Shown one piece after another: positions 10,361-19,553 of a DNA stretch of 27,124 bases. Both the position numbers and the translations under genes were made by a program. The notes beneath the pieces are model-generated. The model was not told the DNA's origin. It saw nothing but the letters and a program-made list of their open reading frames with translations, and did not search any database. Each line of letters starts with the position of its first letter. Within the stretch, counting starts at the first letter, position 1. Source of the DNA: Phellopilus nigrolimitatus (lineage: Eukaryota; Basidiomycota; Agaricomycetes; Hymenochaetales; Hymenochaetaceae); contig JAJOHG010000348.1 in NCBI GenBank assembly GCA_021029095.1, positions 1 through 27,124 of the forward strand, read 5' to 3'.

Positions 10361-11506
10361 ATGAGCTCGTCGGGCACACCCTCCGAACTATCTCGCAACG
10401 CTTCCGTTTGCTCGCTAGACGATAGTATCGACTCCAAATCTTGCACGCGCAAACACGAATACTTCGACTTCAAGGATGGGAACGTCACGTTCCTGGTAAG
10501 TAGTATGTGCTTTGAGTGATAATTTTACCGACCTTTTCTTCAATAAAGGTGGAGAATACACTTTTCACAATCCATCAGTACTTTCTCGAGCGGGACTCCC
10601 CGACCATGCGGTCTATGTTCGCCAGAGCTCACCTTCCTGGCATTGTTAAAGGCACCAAGGAAAACCCTATAGAGCTGTCGGGCACGGATAGCGTAGACTT
10701 CGAGAGGTTTCTGAAGCTCCTGTATCCTCCGTACGTCTACGATCAAACCTTTATGGAAATACTTATATCTTATTTTCCAATATTAAAGGAAATTCGGAGA
10801 GGACAGTCTCACGTCTTCATACGAGTGGGAATCTGCTCTACGCATTGCGGACATGTACAAATTCGCAAACATCAGGAAACTTGCCATCCTGAAATTGCTG
10901 TCCGATGCGTCTTGCTCCCAGAGACTTCTCCTCGGACAACGATACAATGCCAGACTTCTCGCTCTCACGGGATTCCGAGACATCTGTAATCGCGATGTGT
11001 CTTTGAGCCTAGAGGAGGTACGCTCCTTCAACGCAGAGGATATTACATTGATCATGCGGTGCCGAGAGGACCTCTTGACGAGTACTAGTACCCATCGATC
11101 TTCCATAGATGATAACGAGGTAGAATTGTTTTTCGCATCTCGCTTGCCTCCCAGTGAACCCGAGCTCGACATAGTGGAAAATCCGTCATCATGCTCTTCG
11201 CATACACTTGTGTCGGGCCTGAGAGTTCCCCGCGCTAGATCTACTACATCGCACGTGATCAGCCCTCCTCCGTCGCACATTTTCAGCTCTTCTCCGGCGC
11301 GCACTCCCAGCCCTCCTCTGTTACGTTCTCCCAGCCCTCCTCTGGCGCGCGCTCCCAGCCCTCCTCTGTCGTGCGAACCCAGCCCTCCTCTGAGCTATCG
11401 CCTTCCTCCGCCACGCATTTCAAGCTCTCCTCCGCCGTGCATTCTCGGCCCTCCTCCGCCGCGCGCTAAGAAAGGGCGTAAAAGTGCTAGGTCGGGACTC
11501 CTATGA
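10361..11506 (+). CDS. BTB/POZ domain protein, copy 3, with proline-rich tail
   Basis: Exons 10361-10495, 10549-10730 and 10789-11506 give 344 aa (introns 53 and 58 nt). A 45-codon N-terminal exon ends in EYFDFKDGNVTFL. The BTB core continues VENTLFTIHQYFLERDSP and DFERFLKLLYPP, then FGEDSLTSSYEWESALRIAD and IRKLAILKLL. A helical part (RDICNRDVSLSLEEV, EDITLIMRCRE, FFASRLPPSEPE) is shared with the copy at 12798. The last ~90 residues are a Ser/Pro repeat tail built from SPPL, APSPPL and SSPPP units, ending in a basic KKGRKSARSGLL. This tail is absent in the other copies. Exons 1 and 2 have exactly the same lengths (135 and 182 nt) as in the copy at 12798, which is its closest relative here. 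Partners and function are unknown; a role as a BTB adaptor is inference. Confidence 0.87.
11270..11465 (+). repeat. Tandem SPPL-type coding repeat
   Basis: A unit of about 24 nt built on CCCAGCCCTCCTCTG recurs in imperfect tandem and codes for the Ser/Pro tail of the BTB gene at 10361. Later units drift to CCTCCGCCG, giving PPP. Such repeats expand and shrink by slippage. Confidence 0.8.
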
Positions 11507-11954
11507 ATTACTAGGAATCCGGTGTATATCTGAAGAGTTAGCCATGGAACAGTAGACGTCGTAGGATAAGTGCTTCAGGACTGAAGCGTGCCAGCGCAGC
11601 GATATATCGGCCGCACTCTAACATCACCAAACAGCCCACTCTCACACCACTGGAGCGTATGCCTACTACAGGAGGACTCTTCCGCCACACATTTTCAGCC
11701 TTCCTCCGCTCGTTTGATTTACCACACCACACATTTCCAATCCTCCTCTGAGCACTCGATCTGCTACTATAGTTGTCGATATTTGGGTTAGGTCCGGGTC
11801 AGGCTGATTTTCGCTGACTCAGAGCTCAGATCCGGACGAGTTTTTACATTTAGGCCGACCCTTGATCTGAACCTCATCTGACCCACTTGATCGACCCTCT
11901 GCACCTGTAAATTCTATATAACTCAAATTTTTGTTTGGTATATCCCTTCTGACG

Positions 11955-12055
11955 AGATATGTAACAATAGATAAATGTGTGATTTCTCTCTGCATATATG
12001 TGAGCCGTGTATAAGAGAATAGGTGTGCATCGTGTTCCGTAAGTCGACGGTCTAT
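11955..12055 (+). repeat. Duplicated 3' flank, unit 1
   Basis: It matches 13697-13815 in the same orientation, sharing GTGATTTCTCTCTGCAT, then TATGTRAG, CGTGTATA and AGAATAGGT. A few short indels separate the two. It marks the right end of the first unit of the tandem duplication. Confidence 0.82.
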
Positions 12056-12075
12056 CAAAGTCCGACCCTTCGGAA

Positions 12076-12372
12076 CGCGAGGGACTGAAAGAGTGCAAGT
12101 AATTTGAGCATGATAACAGAATTCCAGATGAGGTAGAGCGGTCGTTAGAAGAGCTTCCAAACCCTAATAACTAAGAACACAAGAACAACCCTTGCCGGTC
12201 AGCAGTCGTCGGGGTGAGATCGTGAACGAAGATACCCCACTTAGTGGGAGCTAGCTTATCGTACACTGCCATCGCAATGACTTGAGTTTTGGATTGGTTC
12301 CCTATGCTCGAGATCAAAGAAAGAAATACGTGACAATCGAAGTCGTCACGTGCCGTCTGGCGCATTATTTGT
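12076..12372 (+). repeat. Duplicated 5' flank, unit 2
   Basis: This is the second copy of the segment at 9859-10166. After about 12372 the match breaks and resumes briefly at about 12571 (GCGTTATTTGCTG), leaving about 200 bp present only in this unit. Confidence 0.83.
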
Positions 12373-12797
12373 AGCCTTGTGCACTTAGACCACTTTACAA
12401 AATAAACCCCGCACAGCTAATAGGTTATGTTAGTAAAAACTCACTGTTTATGTATACAAGAGCATTTCGGCCTCGTCACATCACTTCAGTCCTCTTTTCC
12501 CACAAAATTCATTTGATTGCAAACGTTGTGAGATAGAAGTCATTTTTGACAGGTTTGTACATGAGGCCGGTCGCGTTATTTGCTGTTATTTTGGCTCGGG
12601 ATCCGCGCGCCTAATTGGAAATCCGCGTGTAACGACGCCGACGTTCGACAGGAGCGTGACATAAGTTATTATATAATTTTGCGTCGGGCGCTGCCTCCAC
12701 GCGCACGTCCAAAGAGGTTGGACAACGTATGCGTCCGCCGCATCCAACCGCCGCCATCCACAGCAGGCGGTGCCGGCTAGCTGCTCTGCAAATCAAA

Positions 12798-13709
12798 ATG
12801 GGTTCATCTACCACATCGTCTGAGTCAGACTCGGATGACGTCAGCTCGCCCTTCGTCAGCAACGACTCTGATCTCCTTTTCCCGCAAGAGCACGAGTACT
12901 TCGCCTTCGACGATGGCAACGTCACGTTTTTGGTGCGTTTTTCAAGAGATCTTTTGGATGGCTGAGGTTAGCGGCGGCGTAATTTTTTTAACTGTTATTT
13001 TTACTGCGAAAAGGTCGAGCAGACGCTTTTCACGGTGCACCGGTACTTTTTCCTGCGGGACTCCCCGGTTTTAAGCTCTATGTTTGCCCTACTACAACAG
13101 TCTGGCGAAAAACGAGGCACCAAGACGGACCCCATCGTGTTGCAAGGTACAAAAAAACAGGATTTCGAGAGGTTCCTAAAGCTCCTGTACCCGCCGTACG
13201 TTCAGCGCGTCTTCTCTTATCCTAAAAGACGTTTTCTAATTTAACTTTTTGCTCACAGAAAAATCGGAGAAGACAGCCTCGCGTCGTTTGACGAGTGGGC
13301 ATCGGTGCTGCACGTTGCGGATGTATACGACTTCTCCGACGCCAAGGAGCTCGCGATCCTGAAGCTTGCCGAGCTCGCGCCCTGCGTCCCACGGCTCGCG
13401 CTCGGCCGGCGCTACCACGTCCGCCTCCTCATCCACACCGCGCTCCGTGATATCTGCAACCGCGAGGCGCCTCTCAGCACGGAGGAGGTGCGGTTGATGG
13501 ACACTGAAGACACAGCACTCATCATGCAGTGCCGAGAAAGCCTCCTCACATGCACTGAAAAGGGTCACACGTACCGCGCTTTTATCGACGATCCCAGCGT
13601 AGCTGTGTTTTTCGAATCCCGTTTGCCGCTTGGGCTCGACGAAACGGAAGACCCACCAGAAACTCCAGAAGAGTTAATATATCCCTTTGACTATAAACAA
13701 GAAATGTAA
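12798..13709 (+). CDS. BTB/POZ domain protein, copy 4
   Basis: Exons 12798-12932, 13014-13195 and 13259-13709 give 255 aa in frame (introns 81 and 63 nt). The N-terminus is Ser/Asp-rich. The BTB core reads EYFAFDDGNVTFL, then VEQTLFTVHRYFFLRDSP, FERFLKLLYPP, FDEWASVLHVADVYDF and AKELAILKL. The C-terminal helical part carries RDICNREAPLSTEEV, DTALIMQCRE and FFESRLPLG. It is clearly the sister of the gene at 10361, with identical first and second exon lengths and shared 5' and 3' flanks. It lacks the proline-rich tail and stops at YKQEM. The third exon is much more GC-rich than the 10361 copy, so the pair has drifted in base composition since duplication. Its specific partner is unknown. Confidence 0.87.
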
Positions 13710-13815
13710 GAATAGACAAATATGTGATTTCTCTCTGCATGTATGTAAGTATATTGAACGTGCTAGTCGTGTATAGAAGAATAGGTCCGCATTGTGCTCC
13801 ACAAATTAACGGTCT
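13697..13815 (+). repeat. Duplicated 3' flank, unit 2
   Basis: Second copy of the segment at 11955-12055, beginning around the stop codon of the BTB gene and covering its 3' untranslated region. Confidence 0.8.
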
Positions 13816-13944
13816 GTCCCTTTGTCTGAATAGTGTGAAGAATAGTCTGTAACCATGATCCTAGGAGATGAAGTATCAAGAGGGTAATTGAGCATTATAT
13901 CATTACAGTCAAGGGTATCCAAGAGACGAAGAGAAAAAAATCGG

Positions 13945-15776
13945 TCAGTCAAACCACCCCGTTCGCTGCATCTCATCGGCGAGCCCAGTAAAATCTCGTT
14001 TTCGGGCACGGCGTCCCGCAAGCTCGCTGGCGAATCTGTAAATGCTAGAGTGAGCAGTTGCGTCTCTAGTAAACATAGACACTGTAGAACCGACCTCAGA
14101 CAGTCTTCCAGCTTCCACCTTCCCTTGTCTATATCAAGATTGCCGGATCCGTATATTTGTGCGTATGGAGCGGCGGACGGGGTATACGGCGCCCCGGGAA
14201 GAATGCGCTGGCCCAGCGAGTATATCATGCCCGCAATAAACGCGTCCTGCGCCGCAGCCTCGTCGCATACGTCCTTCTTCGCGCGCCTGGCACGCTCCTT
14301 CCCCTTCGCGCTCCCAGTCCCGGCTCCATTTCCCTTCTCGCCAATTTCTGTGCCTTGCGAGTCGTGATCCACGTCCTCCGCTGCGCCCTCAGCGTCCGCA
14401 CCTGGCTCCAGTGTGCGTCCCTCCGGGATGCCGCCCATGCCGCCGCCGAGCCCAGGGTCGCCGTACCCGTAGCCTCCGTAGCCGTAGCTGTCGCGCGGCG
14501 AGCTCGCCTGCGCGCCCGAGAATGCGGTGTACGCGCTGCTCGACGTGCCGCTGCCCGCGCGGTGGCCCGCGGCCCAAAAGCCGCTCCCGCTGCGCACGCT
14601 GCCAACCGCGCGCGGGTCTGGGCCACTCGAGACGCTGCCGCTAAGGCCCTCGCTGACGGTGCTCAGTGGGCGTGTCGCGCGCGGCGGCTCGTCGTCGACC
14701 CACCCGCTCGACTGCAGGTACTCGCGCGTCGGCACGCTGAGGAGCGCTGCGCCGGCGGTGCCCCAGTATGCGATGAGCAGGGCGTGCGCGGGGACGCGCC
14801 CCGAGGACGCGAGCGCGAGGAGGAAGGGCCGCGGGGTTGTATATGCGGCGTTCTGTGAGAGCGCGTATTGCTTCCTGTTTGTGGTACAAGTATCGGGAAC
14901 GTGCAGAGTCCTTTCGTGACGGTCAAACTCACGAGAAGAAGATCACGTCTGCGTGAGGAATTAACTGGGAAATAAAATGAGCACACGCTGGAAGAGATTG
15001 GTTGGTCAGACATACCGCCTCCACCCCCTGCCGTATTTTGCACGCGTCGAGGCTGAAAACGCAATGGCTTCGCCACTTTCTCTCGCGGGCGAGCCCGTCG
15101 ATGCCGATTATGTTTGACAGGGTCGTCTTCACTGAGCGGCCCTCGAAATGCAGCCATTCAAATGGTGCTGGCGAGTTTAGTGCGTTGCCCGCAGATTGGG
15201 GCCGGCCATTCGATGAAGACGAGGGCGACACCGACGCGTTCCCCGCTGTATTCGCGAACTCGTAGTTCTCCGGGATAAGCAGTGGACCGAGCAGGCTGAC
15301 AAACTCCTCGTGGGTGATGTCGGGCAGCGGGTTGTGGTTGATGACCGTGCGCGAGCCCGAGTCCTCTTTCCCTCCGTTATGAGTTTCCAGTCTAAACCCC
15401 CAAAACAAAAACGCTCACCCGACTCTATGACCCACGCGCTCGGCACGCTCGCGCCGTCCCAGACCTTGCAGAAGCGCGTGTCCACGTGCTCACGCTGCAG
15501 GTCGCGCACGAGCATCGCGCCCTCGCCGTTGCCCGCGAGCGGCGCGACGAGCATCGCGTCGACGCCCGCGAACTGGCCGAGCGCCGCGAGCACGTTCGCG
15601 ACGCTGCCCCCGCGCTCGCGCGTCACCGTGCGCGCGCGCGCGACGGTCGCCTCGCCCGGGAACGTCGGCAGCGTGAGGACGTGCGTGAGGAAGACCGTGC
15701 CCGACGCGATGATGCGGATCGGCCGCGGGTGGTTCGCCGCGACGTTGGAGCCCGGCGCGCATGGCTTCAAGGACAT
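13945..15776 (-). CDS. PfkB/ribokinase-type sugar kinase with long Gly/Ser insert
   Basis: Five exons (15776-15419, 15371-15016, 14964-14933, 14874-14095, 14035-13945) sum to an exact frame of 538 aa. The start IRIIASGTVFLTHV and the pfkB signature GGSVANVLAALGQF (from residue 56) place it in the ribokinase-like superfamily, which phosphorylates sugars or nucleosides with ATP. NHNPLPDITHEEF and LHFEGRSVKTTL resemble fungal and animal ketohexokinase-type members; the substrate is inferred. The C-terminal catalytic region reads AAQDAFIAGMIYSLGQR, so the usual GAGD anion hole has become AAQD while the catalytic Asp (about residue 459) remains. Residues of about 315-450 form a Gly/Ser/Tyr-rich and then Lys-rich insert not found in compact PfkB enzymes. 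A last small exon supplies FASELAGRRARKR and the end GWFD. Confidence 0.82.
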
Positions 15777-16021
15777 CGGCGGGAGGTTCTCGGCGACGGT
15801 CCTGACAATGACGGAGAACAAAGGGAGACGCGACAAGCGGCGCAGAGTTCTAGTCCACGGCCGCTAGCCGCTAGCACGAAATAAAGAAATCAAAGTCGGT
15901 TCAGTAGTCCCGGCATGACGTTATGATCGCGTTTGCATGGCAACTACACGCCGACTGTGGAACTCGCTTGAAACACAAAAAAAGAGGATAACTACATAAT
16001 GTTATCATGCATAGTGGCTTT

Positions 16022-17757
16022 TTACTTCTTGAGTAGACTGTTTACACTCAGAGCATCTATAATTCTCTCCAAGCCACTATTTGAGCCTAACCGCAGGATC
16101 TCGTCTCGTATTTGTCTCTCCAGGGTCTCCAAGACACCAAGAGTGTATTCGAAGGATTTCGTATGGTGGGTAAGGTAGTTGATCGCAAAGTGTTTAAGCG
16201 TCGGTGTCGACGGTCGTTTCTGTAACACGTCTAGGGCTAGTTTGAATAAATGTGCAAAAGAAGAGCAGAGAGGAACGCACTCAGGACTTGACGATTCGAT
16301 TTGTCCTCCCGGACACCGTGGACAATCGGGAACGAGAACTTTCCCTCTGTCATATCCTCTGCGAAGCCTTTATTCGTTTCATACTAGAACAAGAAATGGG
16401 CATTCAATTCGAAGAATACGAAAAGGGACAAGCCTACCTCCTTACTCTGGAGATTAAAGTAGTCGTCGCGAATCTGGAAAAACACGCCGATGAGATTAAC
16501 GAGGGGTACGTAGTCTCTGTACCAGAGCGTCAGAAGCCGCAAAAAGAAGAGTGAGACGACACTCACGTATCGCGATTTGTCGTTGCGCAAGTCATCATCA
16601 GTTTGATTGCTATGCGAAATAAGCCGCCTGTTTCTGTGGACGCAATCGTAAGTAAGAAGTGATCGTTCTGACACGAACAAGTAGGATGCGAGAGTGCATA
16701 ACAAGAGATTGGCAAATGGCCCGTCGACATCGAATACACGATGGCCACACCATGCTCCTGCGACGTACAGTTTGTCAAAGCACAATGACTCGTCAAGCTA
16801 TAGTGGATTCTGACGAAAAGCATTGCTCTTTACATGCAAAACTCAAAGGACAGCAGCATGGAGTGGTCGATTGCGCACGACCGACAAGGCTGAATCAGTG
16901 CATAAACAAGGAAGACTCAAAACGATAGGAATTTGTACCTCAGATTCCGTCAAGAGCGAGAAGAGGATTGAAAGGAACAACCGACGATAAAGACACTCAA
17001 CTGTTATTCACCATGCCGATATACTCTTCCTCGGTAGGGCACTGCAAAGAGTCCCGCCATAAAAGCTCAAGGCCTTGCCCACGGTGCAAGTTCAGCAGCT
17101 CCTCTGGAAGAAGTGCCGTCAGCAATCGTTTAATCAAGAATGCAACCTTCAGACGTACCGGTGACAATCTTGTCGACATCGGACGGCCAGGAGTCGCGTA
17201 GCTGAAACAGCTCTTTGTACGCCTGGAAATAGACGTAGTTGGCGCAGTTGATCGTCTGCGGCACGCCGTAGATCTTGTGCGCGACTGAGAATAAAGTTCA
17301 GTTTAGCCTTTACTAGAAAAGCACAAATAGAGCTGACCTGGAGATCCCCTTCGTAACTGAGAATCATCCTCGATATCGTCTACGCTGAGCAGAATCATCA
17401 GGACGGCGAGGAGCAAAGGACAGAAGCCGAGACAGCAGGAACCCACAGTAAGCTCGCGCTATGCAGCATGCTAACCACCCGGCCGATGACCGCGAGCTTC
17501 TCCGCGGGCACCTGCAGCCAGCCATTAAACGCCTCGATCATCCGCGTACGTATCTCTTTGCCCGGGTTCGCCGTGATGTACGAGAACGGCTCCGTGAGCG
17601 CCTACCTCGCCCCGCGTCAGCGCGTCAACATACGAGTAATCCCGTGCGGCGCACGCACCGCCTCGTTCTCCGCCGTCCACAGCGGGTTCTGCGCCAGCTT
17701 GTCCAACATGTTCCCGTACTTGTCCATGCCGAATGGCGCACTCGACGTGGAGGACAT
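16022..17757 (-). CDS. BTS1: Geranylgeranyl diphosphate synthase
   Basis: Nine exons (17757-17659, 17601-17447, 17384-17338, 17284-17159, 17103-17002, 16633-16567, 16516-16438, 16383-16281, 16230-16022) sum to 328 aa, the usual fungal GGPPS length. This trans-prenyltransferase condenses farnesyl diphosphate with isopentenyl diphosphate to GGPP for protein prenylation and for terpenoid and carotenoid synthesis. The first Asp-rich motif is [12 protein letters not shown] (residues 87-98) and the second is RDDYFNL (Asp at 216-217), which bind Mg2+ and the diphosphates. Other typical blocks are [54 protein letters not shown] and [15 protein letters not shown]. Most introns are 49-62 nt, but intron 5 (16634-17001) is 368 nt. 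No terpene synthase or P450 gene lies nearby, so this is probably the primary-metabolism copy. Confidence 0.95.
16634..17001 (-). other. Unusually long intron 5 of the GGPP synthase gene
   Basis: The splice donor follows GMVNN and the acceptor (GTCCACAG) precedes KTGGLF, and the joined frame is correct. At 368 nt it is about six times the length of the other eight introns. I see no open frame with motifs, no obvious terminal inverted repeats and no structured RNA that I can name inside it. Confidence 0.75.
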
Positions 17758-18328
17758 TGTTTTTAATTCGAGTTTCTGCGGTTAAGATGGTCGAAATTGG
17801 GAGGCTAGGTGATATGGCCGACGGTCGTCAATGCATGAGGAGATCCAAAGGAGATCGACGATGACTCGACGACACTGCACAGGATTGATGCACCGCAGTC
17901 AACCCGTACCAACTGAGGTTCACGACGAAGGAATAGGTTTTAAATACTTGTCTAGAAAGCGCATTAGGGGCAACCCTCTCCGATACATAGTTCGACTTTG
18001 AGATCTTCTTCGGATTACGTAAACATGGACGCAGCCTCCAGAACCTGTTTGCGTTTGTCCTCTTTTAATACTTTATACATCTTCACCCATACTAAAAATA
18101 AAGTATAATATAAATGTAGTCAAATTCATTTTAAAGAAAAAGGAAACCCCTTAGCTAGAGGCTGGAAAATATACAGGTGGATGTAGAGAAAATGACGAAT
18201 CACGTAAGTGATCATCACTGCCAAATAAGGAAGAAAACCATTTTACCTTCCTTTTGTGGAAGCGCCAATCGCTTACGCGGTTTCTACACCCACTGTGAGC
18301 GGAAAAAAATAGTAGCGGTAAACACGCC
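17758..18328. other. Upstream region of the GGPP synthase gene
   Basis: This 571-bp stretch holds the presumed promoter of the GGPP synthase gene. An AT-rich stretch lies at about 18060-18130. No gene is supported. The poly-A run at 18303-18309 is the pol III terminator of the tRNA read from the minus strand. Confidence 0.5.
18303..18309 (-). terminator. Pol III terminator (T-run) after tRNA-Thr
   Basis: On the minus strand a run of seven T residues follows the tRNA 3' end by about 20 nt, the normal stop signal for RNA polymerase III. Confidence 0.75.
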
Positions 18329-18401
18329 TTCCCATTAGCCGATTTGAACGACTGACCTCCTCATTACTAGTGAGGCGCTCTACCAACTGAGCCAAACGGG
18401 A
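18329..18401 (-). tRNA. tRNA-Thr: tRNA-Thr (anticodon AGU)
   Basis: The 73-nt minus-strand sequence folds as a full cloverleaf. The acceptor stem is TCCCGTT with AATGGGA and discriminator A. The D arm GCTC..GAGC has TTGGTA in the loop, and the anticodon stem CCTCA/TGAGG has loop CTAGTAA with anticodon AGT. The T arm AGTCG/CGGCT has loop TTCAAAT. The A box (TGGCTCAGTTGG) and B box (GTTCAAATC) are intact. There is no intron, and a T-run terminator follows. Confidence 0.96.
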
Positions 18402-19553
18402 GTTTTCCCACATTCTTTATATGCATAAAAGTGTACATGAGTAATGAAACAAAGGAGGGAGTATAATCGGTGCAGAAAATGACGAACCACGCTGATTTAA
18501 ACGGAACGAAATTGTCGTATCATCGACGTTACCCAAAACGGAAGGAAACGTCACGTGTAAAGTCACGCGACTTCATCTGTCTTGTGCCGCTACGATCACA
18601 GCAGGAGAGCGGGTCATCATCCATGTATGGTGCTCTCGAAAATCAGGTCGGCGGAGTATTTAAGAAACATGTTTTGTTACTGTGTTTTTCTGACTGTTTA
18701 TGGCCGGAGACCGGTCCTGCATGTCGCCACGAGTGCGGCCCCAGTCTTCCCTCGCGCTACGCGCTCGTCGTCTTTTCAATTTTACTCGTGTTTTGCTTTG
18801 TATCAGTACTACCCGACACGTCGATTGCTCCCTAGTGGGGATGGGGTTGAATTACGTTGCACCAGTTTTTCTCCTCTTCGAGAACTTCATGCGGATTGTT
18901 TGAGAAGCAATGAGAATAAACACATTCACTGGCAGCGAAATCTCAAGGAGCACCCAGAAAGGTCGACGAAAGTATGTTTTCCTTTTTCATTCTCCTTAAA
19001 CTTGTATTCTTCCTCTCGACGAAAAAAAACACGATCAAAACTTCCGGCCACGTAGACGTAAAGAAAGAAGAAAGGAGACAGACACACCGAGGAGAATGCA
19101 AGGCGTCTACACAGCCACCCGCGTGCATGGTCACGTGATAGATTTTTGATGTGTATTTTCTGCGACATGAAAATTGCTACCGCTGCCCATTGACAATCTG
19201 TTTTTTCACATCCTACTATGTAATGTCTGTATAATAGCGCGGTTTCCAGACACAGCATTAGGACTGTGTTTTGCTTTCTCTTACATTTTTCCCACATCAT
19301 GTTTTGCACCATCACTGTTGTTCTGTCTCTCGAGAAGATCATCCATGAAGCTAGGTTGAACAGTGGTTCTATGATTTTCTCGAAATCCAAGACTGAGGGG
19401 ATCGGTCAAAAGGTGTGGATTTGTTTAGTCTTCCTGTATGCATCTTATATAAGTTAGGGCTGTTGTTGCAAAGATTCACATTCCCTTGCTACACAGTTAC
19501 TCCGAGTCTTCCTCAAGAGAAATTGAAATTGAGTCAGAAAAAAAAAACGTAGA
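18402..19553. other. Gene-free stretch between the tRNA and the 670-aa gene
   Basis: About 1.15 kb without a supportable gene. Open frames at 18470-18835, 18582-19055 and 18926-19390 show no domain, no codon pattern like the neighbours and no matching splice partners. The DNA includes several poly-A and pyrimidine tracts (for example near 19020-19030 and 19540-19548). Confidence 0.5.

Larger units (their letters stand above)
11507..12797. other. Intergenic region between tandem BTB copies
   Basis: No gene is supported in these 1.29 kb. Between about 11640 and 11765 the DNA still resembles the proline-rich repeat (CGCCACACATTTTCAGCCTTCC and CAATCCTCCTCTGAGC, given here in parts of under 20 bases: CGCCACACATTTTCAG, then CAATCCTCCTCTG). 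From 11955 to 12055 it matches the 3' flank of the next BTB gene. The duplication junction lies near 12055-12076, and the duplicated 5' flank follows. A TTATATAAT element at about 12668-12676 lies some 125 nt before the ATG at 12798. Confidence 0.6.

Noticed and set aside
9641..12160. Two minus-strand frames (9641-9946 and 11819-12160) with a shared LLTTALPHL peptide that could look like a gene pair
   Set aside because: The shared peptide comes from the duplicated non-coding BTB flank. The frames otherwise differ and are not conserved as proteins.
14157..14858. 233-codon plus-strand frame rich in Ala and Arg
   Set aside because: It is the antisense shadow of the GC-rich exon 4 of the PfkB kinase, whose motifs and splice sites are clear on the other strand.
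17461..17785. Two overlapping plus-strand frames of about 100 codons
   Set aside because: Antisense to exons 1-2 of GGPP synthase.
18470..19390. Three open frames of 121-157 codons
   Set aside because: No domain, no plausible promoter or splice pattern, and they overlap on both strands.
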